From assembly GCA_016187385.1 (NCBI GenBank), contig JACPJU010000001.1, positions 525,144 through 589,143 on the forward strand: a DNA stretch of 64,000 bases. The letters are read 5' to 3'. A program made the position numbers and the translations under genes. This document shows positions 47,556-56,595 of the stretch, piece by piece; positions within the stretch are counted from its first letter, which is position 1, and every line of letters starts with the position of its first letter. The notes below the pieces were generated by a model. That model was not told the origin of the DNA. It worked only from the letters and a program-made list of their open reading frames with translations, and made no database searches. The stretch is from Candidatus Aenigmatarchaeota archaeon. GTDB lineage: Archaea > Aenigmatarchaeota > Aenigmatarchaeia > CG10238-14 > SCSR01.

Positions 47556-48227
47556 ATGATGCCTAAGAACCGTTTACATCTCCCAGTAAAAGGTTTGATA
47601 AAAGATGTTGATTTGGTAATTCCGGAAATAGATTATCTGGAGATGAACGGCTACGAATCATCTTTACAAGCCAAGAACAATAATGATGCGATTCTATCAT
47701 TATCGTCCGTTTATTTCCTCGCTCAATTGATGAGGGGGGAACCAACTGAGAAGCAAGTAGAATATTTCACAGCGAAAATGGGAATGCAGCCGGATTATTT
47801 TCGTCTAGTGCACCGCGCTTTACACGATTGGATATGGAAAAATAACCTTTGGATAAGAGTAAAAGAACTCTTAATGTGGAAGGATGGAAAGGAATCGTAT
47901 TTAATGAAAGATTATGAAGTGACAAAGGTTAACGGCCAGCCGCCTTCTGTTCAGTATGACAAAGCAAGTCTCGTACCTGTCAAATGGCCGATGGAATACG
48001 AGAGATTGACAAGAAAAAGAGCATCGGAATTACTGAACATACCTGAAAGTTTTGCGAGAGAAATCGACCTGTTTGCAGATTCATATCATCATAGCGGTGA
48101 CGATATCAGGACTCTCTATATGATATTCAACCCCAATAGCACAGATGCTTTGTATTCAGACCGGCCACTCACATATTCGCATCCCAGCTTGGGTTGCTTG
48201 ACAGGCAAAGTCGAGAAACAGACATAA
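47556..48227 (+). CDS. hypothetical protein, 223 aa
   Basis: long ORF. Confidence 0.55.
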   Translation: MMPKNRLHLPVKGLIKDVDLVIPEIDYLEMNGYESSLQAKNNNDAILSLSSVYFLAQLMRGEPTEKQVEYFTAKMGMQPDYFRLVHRALHDWIWKNNLWIRVKELLMWKDGKESYLMKDYEVTKVNGQPPSVQYDKASLVPVKWPMEYERLTRKRASELLNIPESFAREIDLFADSYHHSGDDIRTLYMIFNPNSTDALYSDRPLTYSHPSLGCLTGKVEKQT

Positions 48228-48228
48228 T

Positions 48229-48516
48229 TCATTTGTTTACTTCCTTGTTCAATTCTACAGAAAGATAATGCCCGCTCATGTTCAACTTAACCTCTTTCAC
48301 ACCATCAATATGCGATACAGCTTCCTTCATGTCATAAGCCATCTTCATCGCCAGCATCGGCGGACAGTATGGAGCAGTCAAGTGAAAATCTATAGTCACC
48401 ACACCATCTTTAATCTCAATCTTGTCCACCAGTTCCATCTCTGTTATAGGCACGCCTAGCTCAGGATCTATTACCTTCTCAAGCTCTTTCATGATTGTTT
48501 TCTTATCTGGCGACAT
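48229..48516 (-). CDS. MIP18/DUF59-family Fe-S assembly-like protein
   Basis: 'LEKVIDPELGVPITEMELVDKIEIKDGVVTIDFHLTAPYCPP'. Confidence 0.85.
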   Translation of the reverse strand: MSPDKKTIMKELEKVIDPELGVPITEMELVDKIEIKDGVVTIDFHLTAPYCPPMLAMKMAYDMKEAVSHIDGVKEVKLNMSGHYLSVELNKEVNK

Positions 48517-49064
48517 GCACTATTACTTTAATCCTGAATTCCATATTTATAATTATGGTTCGGGGAGAGTCCAAAAGAAATATTATATTGCGGGTAATGC
48601 TGATTTTCTCAATAGTTGGTCTGAGCGTCACTTCCTACCAGACGTACGAGCATTATTTCCTTGGTACAAGCGTCTGCGACTTTACAGCCACGTTCTCATG
48701 CTCAGTTGTGACCGAGTCCAGATTCGGCGAGTTTCCACCCAGTTCGGGAATTGCCACAGCGGCGTGGGGAATACTCTGGTGGAGTGTGCTGGCTATTTTA
48801 GTATATGGAACTCTCAGGAAAAAGGAATGGCTCAAACTCCAGGAATTTTACATATTTCTCTGGCTGATCGGCGGTCTGATTTTTGCAATCTACCTGCTTT
48901 CAATAGAGCTTTATTTCCTTCCGCAGGAGACAGGAGAAATAGTCATCTGTCCCTTGTGCACATTCCAGCACATTCTTATCGTGGCGAATCTTGTATTGAG
49001 CCTATCAATATTGAAAAAGTCAATCAAGGATTATCTTGAAGATATATTTTATATTAAAAAATAA
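48495..49064 (+). CDS. VKOR-family membrane protein (start may be MVRGESKRN)
   Basis: 'CDFTATFSCSVVTESRFGEF...GIATAAWGILWW...VICPLCTFQHIL'. Confidence 0.85.
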   Translation: MFSYLATCTITLILNSIFIIMVRGESKRNIILRVMLIFSIVGLSVTSYQTYEHYFLGTSVCDFTATFSCSVVTESRFGEFPPSSGIATAAWGILWWSVLAILVYGTLRKKEWLKLQEFYIFLWLIGGLIFAIYLLSIELYFLPQETGEIVICPLCTFQHILIVANLVLSLSILKKSIKDYLEDIFYIKK

Positions 49065-49066
49065 AA

Positions 49067-49603
49067 TTGATTATTATGGCCAAGCGAAAATTGAATCCAA
49101 AGGTCTTCTTCATATTAGGAGTAGTCTTGCTCATAGCCGTCGGCGGATATTTCATCCTGGGCGGTGGACAGAAAGAAATTGATTATTATGATTTCGCGGC
49201 ATGCCTCGCAGAAAAAGACGCGACAATGTACGGCTTCAAGGCGTGCCCCAACTGCGCCAAGCAGGAGCACATAATAGGTGTCAACGCATTCGAAAGGCAC
49301 ATTGAAAACACAGGACGGTATGTCTTATGCAGACCAGAGTCAGAAGCGTTGAAGCCCATAGGCGAACGGTTGAACAGCATAAGCATCCTCCCGCAATACA
49401 AAGACCAAGTCACGCCAGCTACAACTCAGGGAGAGTTATGTGCGCTCATGGTAGGAATTGGTACACCAACATGGATAATCAACGGGAACCAAGTCAGTGG
49501 TTGGAAGACGATACCAGAATTGAGTGAACTGTCCGGATGTCCTGTGCCAGAAAATTTCCAAGGAGAAGTTGTGGGCACGGGTGAAAGGATAACGCCTGTC
49601 TGA
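49067..49603 (+). CDS. membrane-anchored thioredoxin-like protein (CPNC)
   Basis: 'CLAEKDATMYGFKACPNCAKQEHI...VGIGTPTWIINGNQVSGW'. Confidence 0.85.
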   Translation: MIIMAKRKLNPKVFFILGVVLLIAVGGYFILGGGQKEIDYYDFAACLAEKDATMYGFKACPNCAKQEHIIGVNAFERHIENTGRYVLCRPESEALKPIGERLNSISILPQYKDQVTPATTQGELCALMVGIGTPTWIINGNQVSGWKTIPELSELSGCPVPENFQGEVVGTGERITPV

Positions 49604-50469
49604 TGGGTGATTTGATGGTTGAACTAACAGGAATGTTTGGACTGCTTTCTGTGGACCTAAACCAGCTTACACTACCAGCTATAATAGTTGGCGCCACGAT
49701 TGATTCCATAAACCCGTGTGCCATAGGTGTCCTCATTTTTCTGATTGCATACATGACAAAGATTTTCAAAAGCAGGAAAATGATGCTGGTCGGCGGGGGA
49801 TTGTACATAGGTACTGTTTACATCACATACTTCCTTGCGGGCATTGGTCTTCTGACTGCGATACAGAATGTCACAATAGCGTATTACTTTTACTGGCTGG
49901 CTGCTTTCATCGCTTTCAGCGCTGGCACGTTGGAAATAAAGGATTTTCTCTGGTATGGAAAAGGATTTTCACTGCAGTTGTTCCCAGGCGGCGCTGAAAG
50001 AATAACAATGTGGACCAAAAAACTCAAGAAGTTGGCGAAGAAATCACCGAAGATGGCTCTGCTTGCCACTGTACCTATAGGATTCGGAGCGGCCGCATTC
50101 GAACTTCCATGCACAGGACAAGTCTATCTTGCCATACTTGCCTTGATGAGGACAGTGGACATTTCACAGTGGCTGCCTTTGCTCCTGCTGTACAATTTCA
50201 TCTTTGTACTGCCTTTGATTATTATAACGGGATTGATGTTCCTCGGCATCTCGAGCCATAAAATGGAGAACTGGAGGAAAAAGAACAGGAGATACATGAG
50301 ACTCATAGTGGGATTGTTCTTGTATGGTCTGGGCAGTCTGATACTTTGGTACATTTACAATGAATTCACATACGGCGCTTTCATAAGGCCGCTGACTTTC
50401 CTGTTGTTTGCGTCGCAGGTGGCTGTCATAGGGTATGCCGCTTACAAAGGGTTGTTCGGAAAGAATTAG
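49603..50469 (+). CDS. CcdA/DsbD-like thiol-disulfide transporter
   Basis: 'IDSINPCAIGVLIFLIAYM' and 'AAFELPCTGQVYLAIL'. Confidence 0.8.
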   Translation: MGDLMVELTGMFGLLSVDLNQLTLPAIIVGATIDSINPCAIGVLIFLIAYMTKIFKSRKMMLVGGGLYIGTVYITYFLAGIGLLTAIQNVTIAYYFYWLAAFIAFSAGTLEIKDFLWYGKGFSLQLFPGGAERITMWTKKLKKLAKKSPKMALLATVPIGFGAAAFELPCTGQVYLAILALMRTVDISQWLPLLLLYNFIFVLPLIIITGLMFLGISSHKMENWRKKNRRYMRLIVGLFLYGLGSLILWYIYNEFTYGAFIRPLTFLLFASQVAVIGYAAYKGLFGKN

Positions 50470-50548
50470 CCAAATTCCCCTCATATTCATTCGCAAAACT
50501 TTCTCACTTCGTTCGAGCCGCTATCGTGGGCGTATAACACTGATTAGT

Positions 50549-50590
50549 TTCAATTGTCGGCAGAAATATTATTAGGGGGTCGGCTCGGAA
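50549..50590. repeat. left arm of cassette inverted repeat, copy L2
   Basis: CAATTGTCG-N20-TCGGCTCG. Confidence 0.6.
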
Positions 50591-50591
50591 A

Positions 50592-51059
50592 TTACTTAAT
50601 TTTCCCTATTACTCGTGCAAAATCACGTGGGCCTATTCTATAGGGTGTATCTCCTTCGAAGAAATGATGGGTACCTATTAAATGTGGCATTAAAAAACTA
50701 TACACCATACTTAAACCAGTTTTCGGGTCTTTGTATACCATCATACTATTATCTGATGGATAGTTGTCTCCCCATGGGCAACTTTGATTGAAACCACGAG
50801 TTTTGCCTAAAGATATACCCATTCCAAGTGTGGTAGCAATTCCTTTGTATGTTAATCCTAATTCGAGAAGTGTTTTTTTATCTCGTTCTATAACTTCTAC
50901 CAGAGATTCTCCACAACCGAGAAAACCATTAGAACTACCCATCTCAAAATCTACCTTTACATAATCTTTTCTTAATCTATTTTCTAGTTCTCTAATGTCT
51001 TCATTACTCATTTGTTCAACTAAATTAGGAAACCTTTTCACTTGATAATTTGCTGTCAT
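50592..51059 (-). CDS. hypothetical protein, 155 aa, cargo of IR-bounded cassette
   Basis: ORF between inverted repeats L2 and R2. Confidence 0.5.
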   Translation of the reverse strand: MTANYQVKRFPNLVEQMSNEDIRELENRLRKDYVKVDFEMGSSNGFLGCGESLVEVIERDKKTLLELGLTYKGIATTLGMGISLGKTRGFNQSCPWGDNYPSDNSMMVYKDPKTGLSMVYSFLMPHLIGTHHFFEGDTPYRIGPRDFARVIGKIK

Positions 51060-51117
51060 ATCAGATAGCAGAATGTCAAACTTTATAAAGTTTTATATTT
51101 GTAACTACTAATAAATG

Positions 51118-51165
51118 ACTGAATAACCTCGCCGACCACCATTTTTAACGATAGTCCGACAACTC
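51118..51165. repeat. right arm of cassette inverted repeat, copy R2
   Basis: reverse complement GAGTTGTCGGACTATCGTTAAAAATGGTGGTCGGCGAGGTTATTC resembles L2. Confidence 0.6.
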
Positions 51166-51287
51166 TGAATTTTTGCCTTCGGCATCGTTGCACTAAAAAT
51201 CAACCCTTCCAAGTATTCTGGAGAAAACTTACTCTTTCCATTTGCAACCGAAAGCTATTTATACTCATTGTATCTAAATAGATACAT

Positions 51288-51866
51288 ATGTATCAAAAAA
51301 GAAACAGAGAGCTTGAAGTACTGTCTTTATTCACCATCAACTATAAACGCGAGATTTATCTTCGAGAGATAAGCAAATTTTCCCGGATACCTTTGAAGAC
51401 AACGCAGAACACTCTCAAGTCATTGGAGAAAAGCAGAATAATAAAAAGCATGCAGCGCGGCAAGAACAAATATTTTTCACTGAATATGTCAAACATCCAA
51501 ACAAAGCTTTACTTGATCCAAGCAGAAATCTACAAGACAGGGATATTCTTGGAAAAGTACCCGCAATTTAAGACATTCCTAAAGGAAGTCACAGCGCCAA
51601 ATCCAATGATAGTTTTTGGCAGCTATGCAAAACTGACCGCCAATAAAAATTCCGACATAGATATATTGACCATATCAAAAAAGAAGCCAAAATTACCATT
51701 TCATCTGTTGCCAAATAAAATTCAGCTAATTAATCTTTCTGAGAACGATTTCATAGACTCTTTTAGAAAACAAGAGGCGCTTATGAAAGAAATTGAGGAA
51801 AACCATGTTGTCTTAAACAATCACTCATTTTACGTCAATGCATTGTGGAATCATTATGGAAGATGA
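51288..51866 (+). CDS. wHTH plus minimal nucleotidyltransferase (MNT), second copy
   Basis: 'YLREISKFSRIPLKTTQNTLKSLEKSRII' and 'MIVFGSYAKLTANKNSDIDILTIS'. Confidence 0.85.
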   Translation: MYQKRNRELEVLSLFTINYKREIYLREISKFSRIPLKTTQNTLKSLEKSRIIKSMQRGKNKYFSLNMSNIQTKLYLIQAEIYKTGIFLEKYPQFKTFLKEVTAPNPMIVFGSYAKLTANKNSDIDILTISKKKPKLPFHLLPNKIQLINLSENDFIDSFRKQEALMKEIEENHVVLNNHSFYVNALWNHYGR

Positions 51867-52338
51867 TAAAATAACAAAGAAGCTTAAATGGTGTTTTAAG
51901 ATAAAGGATGGTCTGCAGATAGTAGAACCAAATAACCGTTTATCAGAATCCTACCTTGAAGAAGCGAAATCCTCTTTAGCTAGGGCTGAAAAGAATTTTC
52001 AAGATGGCGATCTGCTATGGTCGACTATTGTCATTTACTATTCAGAATACTATGCTCTGTACTCATTCCTGCAAAGAATAGGTGCAAAATGTGAAAATCA
52101 TGCCTGTTCAATTCTGGCAGTGAAATTTCTTTTAGGAGAAGAAAAAACCAAAACTATCGACGAACACAAAGAAAAAAGAATTGACGCCCAGTACTATATG
52201 AGAGTTGGAAAGAAGGAGCAAGTTGAAAGGATGCTGCAAGAAGCTAAAGAATTCGTTTCTATTTTTGATGAAATGGTTTCAAACGTGAATGAAGAAGAGA
52301 TAAAATCTTATAGGGGGAAGCTGAAAGCGATTAAATGA
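51838..52338 (+). CDS. HEPN-domain protein, second copy
   Basis: 'DLLWSTIVIYYSEYYALYSFLQRIGAKCENHACSI'; overlaps MNT. Confidence 0.8.
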   Translation: MHCGIIMEDDKITKKLKWCFKIKDGLQIVEPNNRLSESYLEEAKSSLARAEKNFQDGDLLWSTIVIYYSEYYALYSFLQRIGAKCENHACSILAVKFLLGEEKTKTIDEHKEKRIDAQYYMRVGKKEQVERMLQEAKEFVSIFDEMVSNVNEEEIKSYRGKLKAIK

Positions 52339-52356
52339 AATTGATGTCGGAAACAT

Positions 52357-52455
52357 CTAGCAGAACTTGCAAATCTTCGGCTCGCCCTTCTGATGCTTCT
52401 TCAAGTCCTTCTTCTCGACCATCCTCCCGCATGAACCGCACTTGACTTTGGGCAT
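52357..52455 (-). CDS. 32-aa zinc-ribbon miniprotein
   Basis: MPKVKCGSCGRMVEKKDLKKHQKGEPKICKFC*; shorter than the ORF-track cutoff. Confidence 0.6.
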   Translation of the reverse strand: MPKVKCGSCGRMVEKKDLKKHQKGEPKICKFC

Positions 52456-52523
52456 ATTTTAATTATGGTATTTCTTCCGCATAAAGATTTCAAATATAAG
52501 GAAGGAAACACAATTAATTAATA

Positions 52524-53009
52524 ATGAAACTCGAGCAGCGCATATGGGTACTTTTGAGACTGGGAATGGGTTGGATTCTCCTGTGGGGATTTCTTGACAA
52601 GTTATTTGGGTTAGGTTTTGCTACCGCACCGGATAAGGCATGGCTTGCCGGAGGTTCCCCGACTTTTGGATTTCTAAATTCTGCTGCTTATGGACCTTTC
52701 GCTACATTCTACCACAGCCTTGCTGGCAATGTTGCAGTAGACTGGTTGTTCATGCTTGGATTGCTCGGTATGGGAACCGCACTTATACTGGGAATTGGAG
52801 TGAGAATAGCTAGTTATGCGGGAACACTGTTGATGATTTTAATGTGGAGCTCCCTTTTACCGCCTAAAAACAATCCGTTCCTCGACGAGCACATCATCTA
52901 TGCGTTAGTTTTGTTGGGGTTGGCAACAATAAAAGCAGGCCAATGGTTTGGTTTTGGAAAGTGGTGGGCTAAAAGGAAATTAGTAAAACAGTATCCAATC
53001 TTAGAATAA
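52524..53009 (+). CDS. DoxX-like membrane protein
   Basis: 'LLRLGMGWILLWGFLDKLFGLGF...LGIGVRIASYAGTLLMILMWSS'. Confidence 0.75.
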   Translation: MKLEQRIWVLLRLGMGWILLWGFLDKLFGLGFATAPDKAWLAGGSPTFGFLNSAAYGPFATFYHSLAGNVAVDWLFMLGLLGMGTALILGIGVRIASYAGTLLMILMWSSLLPPKNNPFLDEHIIYALVLLGLATIKAGQWFGFGKWWAKRKLVKQYPILE

Positions 53010-53012
53010 GTT

Positions 53013-53510
53013 TTAAAGAGGACAGTTAGCCAATTCACTTAATTTGTCTAGATCTTGAACTCCTGTATACTCGATATTGTTAATTACCCATGTCGGATAA
53101 GCCCTAATACCAGCTTCTACACATTCCTTGTTTGTAGGAGGCGCGCCTAGGGGACCGCATTCAACATAATTCACATACTCAATAGAACCGCCGAACAAAT
53201 CCTTTTGTGTTTTGCAGTGGGAACATTGGAACGACCCATAGAATACAGCTCCTTTGTCAGCCAAGCATTTCGCGAATTCATCGTAAACACCCGGTTCTGT
53301 AGCCCTGCCAGTTATGGAACTGATCGAAAAATATCCTGCAATGGCGACAATCAAAACAATCGATAGAATTGTAACTATCTTGCCAGTCGCCAATCTTCTT
53401 TTCGGTTCATGTGCTGCCACAGTCAGTCCGTGTATAGAATTGTTGTGCTGGCTCAGTGCCTCGCTGTTTTTGAATTTCTTCCCGCAAACACCGCAATATA
53501 GTTTCTCCAT
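53013..53510 (-). CDS. C2H2 zinc finger, TM and thioredoxin-like fusion
   Basis: 'YCGVCGKKFKNSEALSQHNNSIHG', TM, then 'CLADKGAVFYGSFQCSHCKTQKDLFG'. Confidence 0.8.
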   Translation of the reverse strand: MEKLYCGVCGKKFKNSEALSQHNNSIHGLTVAAHEPKRRLATGKIVTILSIVLIVAIAGYFSISSITGRATEPGVYDEFAKCLADKGAVFYGSFQCSHCKTQKDLFGGSIEYVNYVECGPLGAPPTNKECVEAGIRAYPTWVINNIEYTGVQDLDKLSELANCPL

Positions 53511-53555
53511 AATAAGTGCTTACCGTGAAAAGATAAAAGCGTTATTGTAGATGCA

Positions 53556-54113
53556 TCATCTCTTCTTGGTCGATTTTCTTGCAAGAGCAAAGATTAATGT
53601 GACAAAGAACAAAATCCATCCCAATATTCCGATCAAAAGAATAACACTATAGCCGGAATAATAAGCAGGATAATAATTTCCCATCATTCTCATCATCATG
53701 GGCATCATTCTAGTTCCCATCATGCCCTGAAAACCGTCGCATCCAAGCCAGTTCTTCCCCATGACAATGTGCATCTGTTTCAAGCTTTCAGAACCTTCAC
53801 CTCCCATCATGATATCCATTTGCTCGTGAAGTTTTGCGTCACCTACAATCTTGTCCATCGCAGAATCTCCGAGTTCTTCAAATTCATGGTCAGGAATTTT
53901 GATGCAATCTATATTAGTCGCTTGGCTGACGTTCTGACTTGACATCATACGGTCCATTATGCTGTCAACAGATTCTATTTCCGTGTGGGCATACGAAGGA
54001 CTAATCAGCACAATCAAACTCAACAAAGCTATTAGAAAACTCCTCATGATTAACACATTCTTTTTATTATTTATAAAAGTCGTGGCATATACTGTCATCA
54101 AACTCCCAAACAT
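53556..54113 (-). CDS. Met-rich membrane-anchored protein (start probably MRSFLIALL)
   Basis: signal-like N-term, 'MMGTRMMPMMMRMMGNYY', C-terminal TM. Confidence 0.6.
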   Translation of the reverse strand: MFGSLMTVYATTFINNKKNVLIMRSFLIALLSLIVLISPSYAHTEIESVDSIMDRMMSSQNVSQATNIDCIKIPDHEFEELGDSAMDKIVGDAKLHEQMDIMMGGEGSESLKQMHIVMGKNWLGCDGFQGMMGTRMMPMMMRMMGNYYPAYYSGYSVILLIGILGWILFFVTLIFALARKSTKKR

Positions 54114-54331
54114 TCTGCGTATCTATCGGGATGATGTCCCATGTGTTCTTTCCAAGTCTCATTTGTATAACCTGCTGGTGTAGAACATTTGTCATCCAAT
54201 TCAGAAGATAATGCATTCCTATAACTCTCTCCATAATATTCCTGATACCATTGATAACCAAGAAATAAAGAAGTTACAATTAATAATCCAATTACAACAT
54301 CAAGAATTGAATTCAATCTGTTCCTTTTCAT
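54098..54331 (-). CDS. small membrane-anchored protein, 77 aa
   Basis: N-terminal TM; operon-like overlaps. Confidence 0.5.
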   Translation of the reverse strand: MKRNRLNSILDVVIGLLIVTSLFLGYQWYQEYYGESYRNALSSELDDKCSTPAGYTNETWKEHMGHHPDRYAECLGV

Positions 54332-54735
54332 TTACCCCACTTGTCTTTTAGATACCAAACAACACTCGATATGGAAATTGTTCCACCCAATACCCAAAAT
54401 ACATATTGTGATAACAAGGTGAATGGAAAACCAATCACCAACAATCCGACATTGAACAAAATCATCTTTGTCGAAATACATTTGCCGAATTTAAGATACA
54501 GCAACAAGCTTACACCCAGAAATAATATACCCATGCTCCAGAACAGCAAATTATAATCTTCCAGGAACATTAATACATTGCTTGATACAATTATTCCAAA
54601 AACAGATAGGATGGCAACAACAGCTAGGCATACTGAATGGCAGACGTTGTGTGCCGATACTATGCTGCCTACTCCAGACACGCTTCCAAAAGCATTCGCC
54701 ATCTTACCTTTCAGAATTTTATTCTTCTTAGCCAT
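54328..54735 (-). CDS. membrane protein with paired Cys in TM region
   Basis: 'GSIVSAHNVCHSVCLAVVAILSVFGII'. Confidence 0.55.
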   Translation of the reverse strand: MAKKNKILKGKMANAFGSVSGVGSIVSAHNVCHSVCLAVVAILSVFGIIVSSNVLMFLEDYNLLFWSMGILFLGVSLLLYLKFGKCISTKMILFNVGLLVIGFPFTLLSQYVFWVLGGTISISSVVWYLKDKWGK

Positions 54736-54795
54736 TTCTGCAGCACTCTTCTATAGATTTAATTATTCTTTCGACTATTCGTTTGAATCTGATTT

Positions 54796-55140
54796 TCATG
54801 AATAAACACCTAAAATTATCCAGTAAACAAATAAAGTTCCGAAAAGAATCACGAAAGGTTTCATAATGAGCAGTTTATTGTTTTTTGTTGAATCTGCCCT
54901 CCTTTCCAAGAAATACATGAAACCCACAATTGACTGACCCATTAGTATAGCTACTATGACCTGCGGAATTTCAAGTCCGGACAATTTTAGTATTATCAAT
55001 CCTGTCCATGTGGAGGCAACGGTTGCACAAATCGCACAAATCTTAAATCTGAAATTCCTTTTGATAAAATTACTCGTAATCAACCATGCGATATAAACTC
55101 CTATCATCGCTAACAATGTGTAATAAATCACATCAGCCAC
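54796..55140 (-). CDS. membrane protein with CAIC
   Basis: 'FRFKICAICATVASTWTGLIIL'. Confidence 0.55.
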   Translation of the reverse strand: MADVIYYTLLAMIGVYIAWLITSNFIKRNFRFKICAICATVASTWTGLIILKLSGLEIPQVIVAILMGQSIVGFMYFLERRADSTKNNKLLIMKPFVILFGTLFVYWIILGVYS

Positions 55141-55650
55141 TCACATCACCAAGAACAATATCGATGAACCTATCGCTAATGATAAAATAAGAATCAATAT
55201 AGGCTGATATGGAAAGTAATTTTTGTTTCTATTAATTTCTCTGAGCAATCTGTGAAGTCTGAATGATGTGAGCGAAGCAAGGATACCGATTAAAGTACCA
55301 AAAAGTATTCTATCCACGCCAAATATTTTGAACGGGTTATTGGGTCCTAACAAGCCGGCGAAATACAATGTGATTGTTGTAAGGACAAAAGACAGGAACA
55401 AAACTATACCCGATTGTAGTGGAATGTATTCCTTACCTTTGTTGCGTTTCATTAGTGAATTGTTAATCCACAAGCCGCTTGCAACTACCATACCACCAAC
55501 AAATACACCTACAATGGAGTCGTCAAGTCCGTACCATCTTGTTACAGCCACAGCGGCACCTGTAGCTGCCGTGCATAGAGGACAATGTGCAAATACTGTT
55601 GGAATCAAAAAAATAAAAGAAAAAAGAAAGGAAAGCAAAGAGATTTTCAT
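55141..55650 (-). CDS. membrane protein with CPLC
   Basis: 'FAHCPLCTAATGAAVAVTRWYGLDDSIVGVFVGG'. Confidence 0.55.
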   Translation of the reverse strand: MKISLLSFLFSFIFLIPTVFAHCPLCTAATGAAVAVTRWYGLDDSIVGVFVGGMVVASGLWINNSLMKRNKGKEYIPLQSGIVLFLSFVLTTITLYFAGLLGPNNPFKIFGVDRILFGTLIGILASLTSFRLHRLLREINRNKNYFPYQPILILILSLAIGSSILFLVM

Positions 55651-55653
55651 GTG

Positions 55654-55920
55654 TCACCTCTTGCTTACCAAGTAATTGTAGATGGCGACGAACAACCAAA
55701 CTGCTAATGCTGTATAGACTACTACTTCAATGAATCCTAGTATTAAGTAAGGAACTGTTGGTTGTAATCCGAAGACATGAAACATGGGTTTCCACAGCAA
55801 ATCTAATGTCTCGCTTGGAATCAGCAGGAAGACCGTTGCGCATATGATGTAAAGTATCGCCATCCATTTGGTTGTCGCCTTCACGACCAGCCATGTGTCG
55901 AATTTACTTTTAACCGCCAA
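55654..55920 (-). CDS. small membrane protein, 88 aa
   Basis: hydrophobic ORF in operon-like series. Confidence 0.5.
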   Translation of the reverse strand: MAVKSKFDTWLVVKATTKWMAILYIICATVFLLIPSETLDLLWKPMFHVFGLQPTVPYLILGFIEVVVYTALAVWLFVAIYNYLVSKR

Positions 55921-55957
55921 ACATTCTCACCTCATTAATAACATGATTTTTTCTGGT

Positions 55958-56113
55958 TTAATGACAACTTTTACTTTTACTGCCTGTTCGATAGTCGCGT
56001 TTACATTCTCGGCAACAGAATTTTTTATCTTCCCATTCGTAGGTCTGATTCTCTGGTTTTAGATCCATTTTACATTGTGAGCATCTTGATTTGCCGAAGC
56101 CAAACATATACAT
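55958..56113 (-). CDS. 51-aa TRASH/YHS-like Cys-rich protein
   Basis: MYMFGFGKSRCSQCKMDLKPENQTYEWEDKKFCCRECKRDYRTGSKSKSCH*; shorter than the ORF-track cutoff. Confidence 0.65.
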   Translation of the reverse strand: MYMFGFGKSRCSQCKMDLKPENQTYEWEDKKFCCRECKRDYRTGSKSKSCH

Positions 56114-56119
56114 CACCTT

Positions 56120-56530
56120 TTAGTGCATCATGCCGCTAAAGTCCTGCGTTCTTGTCACTTTTGCGTTTCCAGACGAATCTAAAATCTCCACTGTCATTTT
56201 TTCTGGACCGAACATATGTATGCAAGGCTGTGCTGACATGTCATGGCGATAATGGAAATTCAATATACCGTATTCAGCGGTTTTTATACCGCCGTCACAC
56301 TCGGTAATGACATCACCCACACAATTCCTATCATACGCGCTTACACCTTCTATCTTTCCTGGAGCAACTTTCACGTTTGTTATTTTGCCTTCAAATACGT
56401 TTAGGTCATCTGGATAAACATAGCTGACATATCCTGTCTTGGGTGCGTACAAATTGTATCCTAAGTATGCAACCAGTGCAAGCAATCCCACTACAACACC
56501 AATACTTATGAGCCATTTCGTTTTTACCAA
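56120..56530 (-). CDS. membrane-anchored extracytoplasmic protein
   Basis: N-terminal TM; 'NFHYRHDMSAQPCIHMFGPEKMTVEILD'. Confidence 0.5.
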   Translation of the reverse strand: MVKTKWLISIGVVVGLLALVAYLGYNLYAPKTGYVSYVYPDDLNVFEGKITNVKVAPGKIEGVSAYDRNCVGDVITECDGGIKTAEYGILNFHYRHDMSAQPCIHMFGPEKMTVEILDSSGNAKVTRTQDFSGMMH

Positions 56531-56595
56531 TTCAATCGAGATTTAACTCCGAGAAACAGCTTATAAGAGTTAGGGTGAAACTAGTTTCATAGAAC

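Noticed and set aside
47556-48516. Gene 47556-48227 abutting the stop of the convergent DUF59 gene, same geometry as the TA insertions
   Set aside because: No copy of the DUF59 3' end found left of 47556; tight convergent spacing is common here.
51170-51240. Possible remnant of the 32-aa zinc protein left of the second MNT/HEPN pair (ttgccttcggcatcg)
   Set aside because: Match is too short and not in frame.
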